A DNA stretch of 64,000 nt from Eulemur rufifrons (GCF_041146395.1 NC_090984.1:82595114-82659113), one strand, 5' to 3'; positions 46,360 to 59,600 are shown, counted from the stretch's first letter. The notes: generated from the letters alone by a model not told the origin. A program made the numbers and translations.

Positions 46360-46552
46360 TAGAGGTAGCTGAGTTACGGTAACTGAAAGAATGTAGTCAG
46401 AAAGACCAGGCTTGAATCCTGGCTGTGCCACTAGTTATCGATAAACCTGGTAAAGTCAATTGCTCTGAGCTTCAGGTTTTTTAGCTATAAAATGAAAATG
46501 TTCGATTAAATTATCTGTAAGTTTCCTTCCAGCTCTAAAATACAGAGCCTAT
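46360..46552 (+). repeat. MIR SINE
   Basis: Sense MIR: AAAGACCAGGCTTGAATCCT GGCTGTGCCACTAGTTA, CTCTGAGCTTCAGGTTTTTT AGCTATAAAATGAAAATG, TCCTTCCAGCTCTAAAAT. Confidence 0.88.
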
Positions 46553-46699
46553 TTTCTGATTTAAATAAAAGCCATTACATCAAAATCTTTTAAAAACTGA
46601 TTTTACTCTGTAATTAATTGATTGTTTCCATTTAGTATGTAAATGAATGATGTCAAATATTAATTATGTCATTCTTTTATTTTAAGGAACACACTGTTG

Positions 46700-46702
<3 letters not shown>

Positions 46703-46735
<33 letters not shown>
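46703..46735. repeat. (TG)16 microsatellite, pure
   Basis: Uninterrupted TG units over 33 bases. Pure arrays of this length are often length-variable. Confidence 0.95.
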
Positions 46736-46737
<2 letters not shown>

Positions 46738-48119
46738 TTGGAAGAATAACAAGAGTGTGATAGATACCACTGGCTAGAAATAGTTGGGGGCTGGGGATCG
46801 GGGTGTGGAACTGACCTAAAGCAAATGGCATGTTATCAGTACAGATACAATTAGTAACATTTTACAGTACCACACATACTTGCAATGCAGTGTCTCTAAA
46901 ACAAACTTAAAGGGAATGGAGAACAAGGAAAACATTCCTCGCCCCTCCACTAATTAGCATAACAAGTCACAGAACTAAAGGGATTTCATTTTGAAGTCAC
47001 AATTACAAATACTGGGGGCAATCTCCAAAAGTAAAGATAAAGATTAAATTCACAAGACAAGTTGATATCTTTACATTTGCATGACTGTAAGCCATAAATC
47101 CAACTAAAAGTTTTTTCAAATCGATTCCAATTTAACTCATCTTTTCCCAAATCCCCTAAGAGATTTTTAATGGCTGGCTTTTCTTGAAACTCGAGGACGT
47201 TTATTTATGAGCTCTCCAAGATACTAAGAGTAATAGGGTAATCTTTGATTTAAGAAATAAAAAAAATGTGCTAAATTCTTTCTGTGGGTAATGAGCTTAG
47301 TGACACAGGATAGCGCGGTGTGCAATCCCCAATGCCAGTGGGAATGGTGACTTTGTTCCTACCTCTCCATTCAGACTGGGAACCTCCAGATGTGGGTAGT
47401 TCTGCATTGTTTGCATTCCTCCTGGAGACTCTCTGTGCTGGGCCACTGCTATGGGAGCCACAGCTGACATGGGAGACTCTTGTCACATGCTAGATTTTAC
47501 AACCTGGATCAGCAACAATAGGGACTAAAGGCAAAACTGTTTCCAGGGACTGCCAGTCAGTTCCCAATTTGTGACCTGTATTGTCCAACTTTCTCCTTTA
47601 TACTGTATGGCTCAAATGAAATAATCAGAAACTTAAAGGACACAAGCTGAGTTGCAGATAGAATGCAGAGGAGTGTGGCAACATACCTGAGAGCTTTGGT
47701 CATTCTTCCTTTGGTCTGATCAGTTTAAGACATAGGCAAGCTTAAGCTGTTGGAGTGGAAGGAACATAATTGAGCACTGCCTTATTGACTCCTTCTTGCC
47801 AAATGACCTCACATAATCCTCTATAATTATTTTTAAATAGTTCTACCTACTGGATTTGGGCTGAGAACTTTGTGCCCAGCCCTTCCTGTTCCATATATAT
47901 ATATATACCTCTGGGTTTGAATCACTTTGAATGGGCACATATCTTGGATACTTCTCTTAGTTTTCTGAGAAGCTTGCTGCCTGAAAATCAGACACTCTTG
48001 CTAAGAAAGTGAACACTCCAGTGTCAGGGTTTGTAGGGTTTGTTTGTCTGTTTTTTAATAAAAACAAAGTGTTTCCATTTTTTTTTAGGACTTTTCCCTT
48101 TTCTTCTTTAAAAAAAAAA
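46736..48119. other. No gene recognised
   Basis: Unique sequence with a short (TA)n at 47897-47908. The 71-codon frame 47271-47486 (-) is unassignable. Confidence 0.5.
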
Positions 48120-48312
48120 AATATTTGGAAACTCTACTACTAGTGAGCTATTTAACTTTTGGAAACTTGTTTGTACCCTGATTTCCTTATTTATAAAATA
48201 GGAATTATGATGGTACCTATCTCATAGGGTTGCTGTTATGATTAGATGAGATAATAACCTTAAATAATAAACTCAAATTTGGCAGTAAATAATCAATAAA
48301 TGATCAGCTGTC
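48120..48312 (+). repeat. MIR SINE 3' half
   Basis: TTTCCTTATTTATAAAATAG, GGTACCTATCTCATAGGGTT GCTGTTATGATTAGATGAG and TAAATAATCAATAAATGATC in sense order. Confidence 0.8.
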
Positions 48313-49972
<1,660 letters not shown>

Positions 49973-50030
49973 TATACTTTCTTAATATAACTCTTCTTCT
50001 TGAAGGCTATTTTTTATTCACTAGGTTGAG

Positions 50031-50146
50031 TCTTTTATTATTATTATTATGATTTCAGCATATTGTGGGGGTACAAAAGTTTAGGTTACGTATATTGCCC
50101 TTGCCCGCCCCCAGCCCCCACCCCCCGCCCCCGAGTCAGAGCTTCC
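50031..50146 (-). mobile_element. L1 3' end, strepsirrhine-type
   Basis: TTTCAGCATATTGTGGGGGT ACAAAAGTTTAGG followed by CGTATATTGCCCTTGCCCGC and a C-rich run (CCCCCACCCCCCGCCCCCG) to GAGTCAGAGCTTC. In sense this is a G-rich 3' UTR ending ...ACCCCCACAATATG plus an A-rich (TAA)n-like tail. Heavily 5'-truncated. Confidence 0.8.
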
Positions 50147-50204
50147 ACTAGGTTGATTCTTAACTGCTACTAACCTAAGTGAAAAGTTTGTGTTTCCAAC
50201 TTTT

Positions 50205-50339
50205 TTAATTATTATTTTTTGTAGAGACAGGGTCTTGTTATGTTGCCCAGGCTGGTCTCAAACTCCTAGCCTCAAGCGATCCTTCCACCTCAGCCTTCCA
50301 AACTGCTGGGATTACAGGCATGAGCCATCGTGCCTGGTA
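50205..50339 (-). mobile_element. Left-monomer-only Alu (FLAM-like), short linker
   Basis: Contains one Alu arm only: TTTTTTGTAGAGACAGGGTC, TTATGTTGCCCAGGCTGGTC, ACTGCTGGGATTACAGGCAT and CGTGCCTGGT. The right arm is absent and the linker is the short ancestral form. TTTCCAAC occurs just before (50193-50200) and just after (50340-50347), followed by T-rich sequence each time, consistent with a target duplication. Confidence 0.85.
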
Positions 50340-50347
50340 TTTCCAAC

Positions 50348-50807
50348 ATTTTTCTTCTTGGTCTTTGCTATCATTTCATTGGGATTGAGATAAATCTTAT
50401 CCTACCTCTGTTGACAAAGAGGATATGTTCTACCATATTAGAGTCAGAGATAGAAATTATACCAATGCAAAAAAAAAAAATGGCTTTTTTTTTTCAGATA
50501 AAGGGATTATTCTATTTATCTTTTCCCCTCAAAATCTCCACATACTAAAAAAGATATACAGAAAGACATAAAATGTATATTGAGTGTCTTGGGGCTGAGG
50601 AAAGATCCAAATAAAATTAGGGTAAGGGGAGAGGTAGAAACTGAGCCCAAATACCTCACTCAGTAGGTCCCAAAGACATGATCCCTCACCTCCAGCAACT
50701 CTTTTCAACAAACCCTTGGCAGGCTCAGCCAGCATCCCCTGATGGAACCTATAACCCACCCTGACTGATACGGCATTGAAATGTTCCAGTCAAGCTTACC
50801 CTTTAGA
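50348..50807. other. No gene recognised
   Basis: Unique sequence. Frames 50330-50548 (+) and 50529-50759 (-) are not recognisable. Confidence 0.5.
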
Positions 50808-50945
50808 TCAGTGGTCTCAAGCGGGGGCAATAATTCTTGGTTGTGAGGCGCTGCCTCCTGCACTGTAGGGTGGTCAGCAGCATCCCTAGCCTCTGCCCTC
50901 GAGAAGCCAGTAGCACTGTCCATCGTCCCCCCCTCTTGAGTTAAC
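50808..50945. mobile_element. hAT-type MITE, decayed
   Basis: Begins ATCAGTGGTCTCAAGCGGGG GCAATAATTC and contains CTGCACTGTAGGGTGGTCAG CAGCATCCCTAGCC, CAGTAGCACTGTCC. These are words of a widespread hAT-derived mammalian repeat. It is shorter than usual. Family not named. Confidence 0.55.
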
Positions 50946-51129
50946 TTTTGTAGGAATACTTTTCAGTGAAAATACAGCTAGTCAGTCAGTAATGACAAAG
51001 GGCTGGTTTTCAGAACCTTCTCAGGTCTGCTCAGAAGGGAAGGCAGTAAGACCTAGAGGGCTCTGGACATCTTAAGTGGGCTACTTTTTAGAAAAAAGAA
51101 GCCAGAAACTAAGAACAAACTTCCAAACG

Positions 51130-51545
51130 TCGATTACTTTTGCTGGAATCATTCATCCATCTGTCAAACACCTACTGAGTGCTTTGTGAGGTGTGGTGCT
51201 AGATGTATTATGAAATTCACAGTGACTTCAGCATCTCTGTAGGAGGAAGAAGGGTGTAGGGGATGGTGAGATGTTGAATATTTAGGAGGGATAATTTGAA
51301 TGGGAGATTGGTTTTGTTTACCTCTGTGTCCCTAATACCTAGTACACAGTAGGTACTTAACAAGTATCCACTAAAGGAATCAACAAATGATTGCTAGAGA
51401 AGGTCCTAGGAGAGCTAGGGGAGCTTAGGATGCAGAGCTTTGGTAGGAGGAGACTTACTGGGAAGGGTCAGGAGAGAATGGCCTGAGAGGAAGATACAGT
51501 GAAGTCTGGGAGCAGAGAGGACTAAAGCTCTAGGGAGAAAATGCC
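51130..51545 (+). repeat. Old LINE-derived (L2-like) repeat, tentative
   Basis: CATCTGTCAAACACCTACTG AGTGC, then TTTACCTCTGTGTCCCTAAT ACCTAGTACACAGTAGGTAC TTAACAAG (a clear L2 3'-end-like segment at about 51315-51390), and further GAGA-rich wording shared with 25.4 kb. Confidence 0.55.
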
Positions 51546-51559
51546 TGACCAACTCTGCA

Positions 51560-51740
51560 CCAGAAGCAAGGCAGTTTAGGGACAAAGAACATGACCTTAG
51601 AGTAAGATTTCCTGGCTCACATCACTACTTATTTTCTTTAAGGCTTTGGGCATCTGTAAGCCAGGGATAATAATAGCATCTTCCTCAAAGGGCTGTTGTG
51701 AAGATTTAACAAAGTAATACCTATAAACCTCATAGATCAT
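51560..51740 (+). repeat. MIR SINE
   Basis: Sense MIR: GACAAAGAACATGACCTTAG AG, GCATCTGTAAGCCAGGGATA ATAATAGCATC, CAAAGGGCTGTTGTGAAGAT TTAACAAAG. The 3' end is eroded. Confidence 0.78.
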
Positions 51741-51759
51741 TGACCAGCAAGAGTAAGGC

Positions 51760-52809
51760 TAGGTTGATGCTTGAGGGTGGCAGGAATTCAGAGTGGGATG
51801 AGGGACTTGAAGAGAGCCATACACATCTCCACAGTCACTGTGGCGAACGGAAAGTGAGCCAAGCAGGATGAATAAAAGGTGACCAAGCATCTGTGAGTGT
51901 CCCACTGACAGAACTGTTGGCTTGGTGATGTGACTAATTACTCATTTATTCAATTTCTTTAGGCTTCCTCAATGACTTTAAAGCAAAATGTAAGAAAACA
52001 GATGATTGAGTTGATCTGAATTTTGGGATTGTTAAAAAACAAAACAAAACACTGGATTAGAAGGTCAAAGGGATTGGGACATGAGACTACCCCAGGGATT
52101 AAACTGAAAAGGAAAGAAGTCAAGCCAAAAAACAGCTAAGGAACTGAAAAAATTGGGAGGGATTTGGGGATGAAAAGTCTCAAGGTCAAACAACAGGTCT
52201 AGGGGGAGATGGTGGATATATGACAGGATGTGGTGGGCAGAGCAGTTTCCGGTCCAAGGGTTCCGAGGTGGAGCAGCTCTAGATGACACACCATCCAGTT
52301 AAACTTTAAACGGGGGTGGGGGAGACTGAGCAGATGGAGGCAGAGACACTCACTTTCCCCTTGTTCAACTCAAACCACTCTGTTCCCAAGCTTATCTCAT
52401 CAGGTTTTGTTGGCAAGGAATTCAACAATTAATAACCACTCTAGTAAAATCCCTCTAACAAACTTTTTAATATGCTGAAAGGCTGTAGGGTGTGTAGTTA
52501 AAGGTAGTGGGGAAGGCTGAAAACAGAAAGAAAATATACAATAAGGACCATCAATAGATACAGAATATTGATCATTATGTTATATATTGATACTTGAAAA
52601 AAAAAAACAGTGAACTGGCTGATATAAGGTGTCTCACTCAAATCAACCAAAAGTCTTCTTTAAGGATAGATCCTTTCTTATCAATACCTGGGATATCTGC
52701 TCAAGAAACATATCAAAAAATGTTAATCCTTGCCTATTCTCATCTCAGTGCATCTTAATTCTCTCTACCCTACACTCCACACACACACACCCTCCCTTCC
52801 TCCACATAA
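51760..52809. other. No gene recognised
   Basis: 51760-52310 has purine-rich wording resembling the L2-like repeats elsewhere in the window, too weak to call. The remainder is unique. Confidence 0.4.
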
Positions 52810-52968
52810 TTTGTGAGATTTGTTTATTTGACAAATATGTGCCAGACACTGCTCTAGATGATGGGGCCATGGCAGTTACAGAGATATAGGTCTGTGTTCA
52901 CATGAAGCTTAAATTCTAAAAGGAGAGACAGTTGCTAAATAAGTGAACATATCCATAAATAATTTCAG
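52810..52968 (+). repeat. Old dispersed repeat (L2-like), tentative
   Basis: TTTGACAAATATGTGCCAGA CACTGCTCTAGATGATGGG, CATGAAGCTTAAATTCTAAA AGGAGAGACAG. Typical wording of an abundant old mammalian repeat. Family assignment to L2 is uncertain. Confidence 0.5.
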
Positions 52969-53510
52969 ATGGTAAAAATGCTATGAAAATGAGTGATATG
53001 ATAGTATTTTATATTGACTTATATATTAAGTCTGTATTATACATAAAATTATCATATATTAGGTCTATATCTTTATTATCCTTTAAGAATCGGGGTTTAA
53101 GTGACAAAAATTATCCAGTATAGACCAGTAGCAGAACAGAAAATCACTAATTTGCTGATTCTCTTTTCTGCTCAAAAAGTCACATAGAATGTTTGGCTTA
53201 ATCATGTGTGAATCATAAATACATAATAAAGTTTTTTTAAAAAGAGCATGTTTAAGAAATGCCTACCCCACCCTCAGTCTTAGCCTCAGAGCCAGATCTA
53301 GTTAAGAGTACTATCGCCAGCACCTTTTTTCCCCTCTATGCTGTCAAAACCAAACATCTGGATCTGAGGGCCTTTGAGAACAATCTTCCAATCCATGATT
53401 TCTAATTCAGACACCATGGTCTAATTACCAGTGTTCTTTCCTTGAAGAAGTAGACAGATATATAAGAATTTTATTACGCTAACAGCATGATTTATTAGGT
53501 TACCCTCAAA
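52969..53510. other. No gene recognised
   Basis: AT-rich unique sequence. Confidence 0.5.
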
Positions 53511-53522
53511 AAAGAAAAATCT

Positions 53523-53843
53523 GGGCCAGATGCAGTGGCTCATGCCTGTAATCATAATACTTTGGGAGGCCGAGGTGGGAGGATTGCTTGAGCTCAGGAG
53601 TTCGAGACCAGCCTGAGCAAGAGCGAGACCCCATCTCTACTAAAAATAGAAAAATTAGCCAGGATTAGCCAGGTGTTGTGGCATGTGCCTGTAGTCCCAG
53701 CTACTCAGGAGGCTGAGGCAGGAGGATCGCTTGAGCCCAGGAGTTTGAGGTTGTAGTAAGCTATGATGGCACCACTGCACTCCACTCAGGGCAACAGAGT
53801 GAGACTCTGTCGCAAAAAAAAAAAAAGGAAAAGAAAGAAAAGA
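53523..53843 (+). mobile_element. Alu SINE, dimeric, no extended linker
   Basis: Sense Alu GGGCCAGATGCAGTGGCTCA to an A/AAAG tail. The left arm has CAGCCTGAGCAAGAGCGAGA. The linker is short and contains a 10-base internal duplication (ATTAGCCAGG twice). The right arm reads TAAGCTATGATGGCACCACT. AAAGAAAAATCT at 53511-53522 and 53844-53855 is the target duplication. Confidence 0.96.
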
Positions 53844-53855
53844 AAAGAAAAATCT

Positions 53856-55565
53856 AACCACTGCCTTGCCTGTAGAAGACTTTCTTAAGATTTTTTGCCA
53901 TTTGGTTCCATAGCCAAGCCAAACAAGAGCGAATGCAGATTTTATTTCTAACCTAAGATCAGGTAAGAGGAAAAATAGGGATCTAAGGTAGGTATCCCAA
54001 AACATTTTCTCCCTTTCATCCCATTAGCCTTGTTTTATAACCAAGATCCTAACCATGACAGGCAGGTAGGGTGTGTGTCTCTTGAAGGGCTCACCATCAC
54101 AGAGGCCTTTAGCATCAGTACACTTCCCATGAAATTCCAGAGCTAGGATCGCTTATTTGCACTTTTATTCATCATTCTTTTTAAAGCAACTATTAATAAA
54201 AACAAGTTTAAAGGCACATTTGTTATGCTTACAGTCTATTCAAGGTAACTAAATTAAAACAGAATGGACGGATTTCATAAACCCTCTTTACAAATGGAAC
54301 TTTTGCAGGTGTTCTCAAGACAGCCAGCATTGGGCAGGCTGAACATGTGTATTCTGATGGCAGTTCACATCTCCCGCCGTTCCAGTTCCTTACGTCTCAG
54401 GCACACACTGATAAGACATCATAAAACGCTGAAGAGAACTTCAGTGGCTTGAGACATCTATAATGTTATCATTTGTGTTTGAAAGGGACTCCTCCAAGAA
54501 TATTATCTCAGGTAAAGATAATCAGAGTGCGCCTGAGGCATAATTCTGGAGTAGCCAGTCTGTCACCAGATTCCTGGCTTCTGTTCCTCTCTCATCTAGC
54601 TCCCTCAATGGGAGTGGAGGGAGCTGCTTCCCCGCCTCAGGGAGGGGATGGTGGGGAGACATGTGGGTTTTTTTTTTTTTTTTTTTTCTCTTCTGTAGCT
54701 TTTCAGAGAGTAATCAAGGAATCAGAGATGAAAACCTACTCTGGGACCTTTAGATACATTGTATAAGCACACAAATGGCATTTGTTAACTTAGTTTTATA
54801 CTGTAGGGAATCTACCCTTTGTCTTGCCCTTCTGCTCAACATTTTCCTGTACTAGAAACCTTCTACCTGTCTTCAATCTTCTTCTGTATAAGGTAAAGCC
54901 TCTTGCATAAGGCAGCAGTCCTATTTTCACACAATTCCTCAACCATATTTTAGTTAGCAGCGGTAGCCTTTAACCTAGCCTCTGCCAACTGCCTTTCCAC
55001 TCCAAGGTTATCTTACCTTGTACAAGTAACACCTTCACAAAAGTGACGGGCTGGGCTTGGCCCTCCCAGCCTTTATCAACCCTTTCTTTTTACATCTGGT
55101 ATATTCCAGTTTTCAAGCCCTCAAGGAACTGTAATGTGATGTTTGTGGTAAAACTAAAACCATAATAGAATGGAAACAAAGTAGCTCTTCAAATACGTCT
55201 CCTGTAAATTTTACATGCTAAATTAAAACCAAACTTTGACCCTGGATAATCAAGTTATCCTACTTTTAAATATTTTCTCAAAATTTAATGAGCAGGAGAG
55301 CAAAATTTAATAAATTTAATTTTTTCAACTTTGTATCTCTAAATTGGATAAAGGTAAATCTTCTTGAGTTAGATTGCTACAAAATACCAATCTCTGTGCT
55401 ATGCTGCCTCTGCAAAATAATTATTTGTATTCTTGGTTAGGGGCTCCTGGTATATGATAGACAGCTGGATTAAATGACTGATGATCACTTCTCCTTGAGC
55501 ATTAAAGAATCTCTCTTTTTTTTTCTTATTTTACAGAACACAGTAATATACTAGATGAGAATAAC
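53856..55565. other. No gene recognised
   Basis: Unique sequence with a 21-base T run near 54668. Part of 54830-55100 might be L2-derived. Frame 54473-54766 (+) runs through the T run and is not credible. Confidence 0.45.
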
Positions 55566-55578
55566 AAAAAGTATTTTT

Positions 55579-55910
55579 GGCTGGGCGCGGTAGCTCACGC
55601 CTGTAATCCTAGCACTCTGGGAGGCCGAGGTGGGCGGATCGTTTGAGCTCAGGAGTTCGAGACCAGCCTGAGCAAGAGCGAGACCCCATCTCTACTAAAA
55701 ATAGAAAGAAATTATATGGACAGCTAAAAATATATATAGAAAAAATTAGCCGGGCATGGTGGCGCATGCCTGTAGTCCCAGCTACTCGGGAGGCTGAGAC
55801 AGGAGGATCGCTTGAGCTCAGGAGTTTGAGGTTGCTGTGAGCTAGGCTGACGCCACGGCACTCTAGTCCGGGCAACAGAGTGAGACTCTGTCTCAAAAAA
55901 AAAAAAAAAA
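55579..55910 (+). mobile_element. Alu SINE, dimeric, extended linker (GACAGCT variant)
   Basis: Sense Alu GGCTGGGCGCGGTAGCTCAC to a long A tail, linker ATTATATGGACAGCTAAAAA TATATATAG. The right arm has TGAGCTAGGCTGACGCCACG. AAAAGTATTTTT on both sides (55567-55578, 55911-55922) is the target duplication. Confidence 0.97.
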
Positions 55911-55922
55911 AAAAGTATTTTT

Positions 55923-56564
55923 AATGTTAGTGAAAACCAGGACTGTAACACTAGACTATTTAAGTTTCCATATGAGATTATTTTCTTTCATTAAATACAG
56001 GGACATTTAAAAGCTTAAAGTAGGACTTTAAATTTATTTTGTTTGTTTAAAGTACATTTTGTTTTGCTTTTAAAAGAATCTCAGCAATTACCGAAAAGAA
56101 AAATGAACTTAATTTCTTTCTTATGACCTTCAGCCAGAATGATAAACAGTATTTAATTTTGGAAAACTATTCTTTAAAAGCCAGTATGTCAAATTACTGA
56201 CTTCTTAGACTAGAACTTATATTTCAAAATTAAAACAAACTCTGAATCCTAGATAACCTTGATGAAAATAATTTTTTTCCTTCTAATATGCTGAACTAAT
56301 CTTAATTGTCAATATACTATGCTGGTGTCTTGCAAATACTTGCAAAGGAATGTAAATTACAGCAGTTCATGTATCTTCATTTTCTATATAATTGTGTTCC
56401 TTACACCAAAATGTGTAACTATCACCCATCAAAGTTTAAGCCTCTCCAATTACAAAATGAGGCTATGATCATCATGCTTTAAAAGCACACCTCCAAGTGC
56501 TTTTCCATTCTGTGTCTTCTACTTGGGGCACCTGAACCCAAGGGTCCCAAATATGCCTATGCTT
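55923..56564. other. No gene recognised
   Basis: AT-rich unique sequence. Confidence 0.5.
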
Positions 56565-56706
56565 AAAATAACCAGGGGATACTTAAAACATTCCAAAGCT
56601 CAGGCCATATCCCAGCCCATTTACATCATATGCCTGGGGCACAGGCATTAATAGTTTTTAAAAGGTGCCAGGTAATCCAATGTGCTGACAAGTTTGAGAA
56701 CCACTA
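56565..56706. mobile_element. MER5A-type hAT fragment
   Basis: ATAACCAGGGGATACTTAAA ACATTCC, GGCACAGGCATTAATAGTTT TTAAAAGGTGCCAGG and end CAAGTTTGAGAACCACTAC match MER5A with its left terminus eroded. Confidence 0.75.
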
Positions 56707-56789
56707 CCTCAACTAACTTGTATCCCAGCAAACTCCTATTCATCCTTCCCACCTCAGTTTAGGGGGGATGTCTGATGCTGTCCCTAATG

Positions 56790-56978
56790 GTCCTAGGCCT
56801 TCCCACTATTCCTCCTGCAGATCTCTACCATAGCAAGCATTAAGTATGTTGTAACTGTTTACTCAAATGCCTATTTCCCATTCTACTATAAGATTCAAGA
56901 GTATTTTTATTTTTGAATCCCAGAATCTAACCCTCTGCCTGGTACACAGGAGTGCTGGATAAATTCATAGAATGAAGA
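56790..56978 (+). repeat. LINE L2 3' end
   Basis: AGGCCTTCCCACTATTCCTC, CTATAAGATTCAAGAGTATT TTTATTTTTGAATCCC, CTGGTACACAGGAGTGCTGG ATAAATTC in sense order. Confidence 0.7.
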
Positions 56979-57066
56979 ACAACTTCCTAAAATAAACACA
57001 TGCAAAAATATAGAGTTGTACTAATATTTAAATGCCATGGAAAATAATAGTTTAAGATGCATTTAG

Positions 57067-57116
57067 GATGATGTTTCATTTCTAAATATGTTCCATATTT
57101 AGAAAAACATCTCATC
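57067..57116. repeat. Long imperfect hairpin
   Basis: Arms of about 23 bases around the loop TTC: the inner 12 bases TTTCTAAATATG and CATATTTAGAAA pair exactly, and the outer GATGATGTTT pairs with AAACATCTCATC with a small bulge. It could be a MITE core or a miRNA-like fold. No evidence of expression. Confidence 0.7.
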
Positions 57117-57247
57117 ATACTGGCAAAAATAAAACTATATCCCAACATTAAAAAGAACCATAAAATATAACTTTGAATTACCCCCAAAATTACATTCTTT
57201 ATTGTAATAAGCACCAAAAATAAACTTCTGTGATAAGAAAAAAATCT

Positions 57248-57543
57248 AGCTGGGCATGGTGGCTCATGCCTGTAATCCTAGCACATTGGGAGGCTGAGGT
57301 GGGAGGATAGCTTGAAGCCAGGAGTTCAACACCAGCCAGAGCAACATAGCAAAACCCCATCTCTACAAAAAATAGAAAAATTAGCCAGGTGTGATGGTGC
57401 ATACCTGTAGTCCTAGCTATTCAGGAGGCTGAGGCAGGAGGATCACCTGAGCCCAGGAATTTGAGGTTGCAGTGAGCTATGATGGCACCATTTTACTCTA
57501 AGCCAGACAACAGAGCAAGACCCTGTCTCAAAAAAAAAAAAAC
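57248..57543 (+). mobile_element. Older Alu (AluJ-like)
   Basis: Sense Alu AGCTGGGCATGGTGGCTCAT to an A tail, short linker (CTACAAAAAATAGAAAAATT), right arm GTGAGCTATGATGGCACCAT. It is the last Alu of the window. Confidence 0.95.
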
Positions 57544-58690
57544 CCAAACAAACAAACAACTAAACCCATCCTTTCTCAGCTCCTCTTCCATCTTTAGTGA
57601 ATTATGTATTATTTTCCAATCAATCCTTTCTGAATTTTATGATGTTATAGGAGCTTATAAAACTGACTTTAAGAGCTTAAAGTACTTAGTTTATTCAGAT
57701 GGGGTCTGACACAAAAAAAGAAAAACGTACTTAGTTTAAAAAATGTAAGAGCCTATGTTTATTGTAGCATTCATACTGTTAATATGATCATGATTCAGAA
57801 AATATTCACATAGTAAAATTTCCTATAGTCTAATTCTAGACAATAAACCCAATCTTAAACATTTTTTAAAAAGCTGCTGTATAAAATATTTTGCTGAGTC
57901 GCCTAATTATTTTATATTTGCAGCAATGTTTCACAATCTAACAATATGTTGTTCTTTATGTGTTACATTTTGATAGAAGAAGCCTGAAAATAAATCAGAT
58001 TTAGGAACTGTTTTCCAAGATAGTAATACATTTCTCATTTATCTTTACATATGAAATGCAGGATTATCTCATTAGATATCAAAGACTTTATCAACTAGTA
58101 TTCAATATGCATTCATTATAAATGCATACAAAAGAAATGTGAAAAAGTGCAGTCCTCCACTTTTAAATGCCTATGTTGTGATCCACTACTGTTAACCACT
58201 TTAAAATTTTAGTATATTAATTAAGTACAACTAATTTCCAAGGCAGTCATTGAAACATATTTCTTGTTCTCCTTTCCATAATGGAGTCAGGACTTTAGAT
58301 TGTAAGTGCGATATCCTTACAAACTGCCCAGCTTTATCAGAAATAAGCTCCAAATGTATCATCAATTGTGAAAAGACAAAAGATTACAGTTCCTAGTATT
58401 CAGTTATAATATCATGATTCCCAAAATGTAAAAGCTGTGAATGAGGCAACTATTCCAAGTGAGCTTCAGTTGTAAGGAACACAAAAGTGAATTTCTTTTG
58501 CCATGCAAACAACAGGCACACTTTGAACCAGTAACAGCTAGCTTTACATATTAATGTTTGGGTCAAAAGGGCAGAGCAATTTTAAAGTTGACTTCTGTTA
58601 GCATCAATCAGATTTTGGACAGTGTCCTTCCCCAGGTCCTCCTCTGCTTCCTTGCCTTCTCACCCAATTGTCAAAGCCAGACACACAAAC
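57544..58690. other. No gene recognised; immediate upstream flank of the CpG island
   Basis: AT-rich unique DNA with no repeat recognised from 57,560 onward. Could hold regulatory sequence of the promoter to its right. Confidence 0.45.
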
Positions 58691-58992
58691 AACCCCCCTC
58701 ACTCCTTCAGTGAAGGGCTCAGTGGGGGTGTTTCTGCCACCCATGGCCAGGGGTCACTGGGTCAGCAAAGTCAACAGAAGGTCTAGAAGGGCAGAAGCTC
58801 AGGAGGTTGGAGCTTTGTAGGTCGCTGGCCTGGGGGCCAGGTGGAGGCTGTCTCTCCCTTCGTCTCCAGTCCCCAGCAGCAGGTCCCGATGGGTGCAGGC
58901 TGACCCAAGATGTATAGGTAGTCCCTTCCCCAGCCCCAATAACTAAAGTTGGCAACGAAACTTCCATCTGCTAGGTCGATTCTTAGAGCTAT

Positions 58993-59015
58993 AAAAAAAA
59001 AAAAAAAAAAAAAAA
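58993..59015. repeat. A23 homopolymer
   Basis: Uninterrupted run of 23 A bases with no Alu or L1 body attached on the plus-strand left side, at the edge of the CpG island. Confidence 0.9.
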
Positions 59016-59143
59016 TCTTCCGCTGGCCCTTTGCATCACCGGCCGCCGGCCCCGCCGTACCCCCAACCAAAATAAGGAGGGGGCAAAAATAATTTCTAAG
59101 GGGCCGCAGACACTAAAACCACGGCAGACAGAGGCTGTGTCTA

Positions 59144-59600
59144 CCTGAAGAACTGGACAGGCAGAGTTAGCCAGGGAGCCTTGGCTTCCTCAGCGGCGCC
59201 CCCTCCATCCAGCATAAAACCGCGAGGGCGCGGTGTCCCAAGCGGTTGGTGGGCAGGTGGGTGCGGGACAGGAGGACCAGAGGGAAGCGCAGAGTCACGA
59301 AGCCTCCCCGGCTGGGCACCGCCTCCTCTCTGAGGGGCCTGCCCTCCGTCGCTGCGCATTAGTAAGACGATGCTCAGGCCAAACAGCCGCCCCCGGCCAG
59401 CCAGACTCGGCTCCAGAGGGAGAGTCCCGCAGGAGCTGGGGCCCAGCGGCGGAGAGGGCCATTCGGCCAGAAGAGGGGGCGCCGATAGCGTCCCCTCGCG
59501 CCCCCGCCTCCGTCGCAAAAGGCAAGGTGTACATCGCCAAGGTTCACACCACAGTGTCCACCTGAGGCGCGGCCTCGCTCCCCAGCACCCTGGAGAGTGG
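59144..59600 (-). other. Candidate first exon of a divergent (leftward) transcript
   Basis: Inference only. On the minus strand CCAGTTCTTCAG is followed by GTAGACAC (exon end about 59,144), an acceptable donor. It lies on the opposite side of the GC-box cluster, as expected for divergent transcription from a CpG island. Right limit (start) is a guess. No recognisable protein. Confidence 0.25.

Noticed and set aside
58986..58996. TATA-like GCTATAAAAA
   Set aside because: It runs straight into the A23 homopolymer and lies well away from the GC-box cluster, so it is not a credible core promoter element.
59462..59480. CTCF-like site (AGAGGGGGCGCC) in the CpG island
   Set aside because: The spacing within the motif does not fit the CTCF consensus once aligned base by base.
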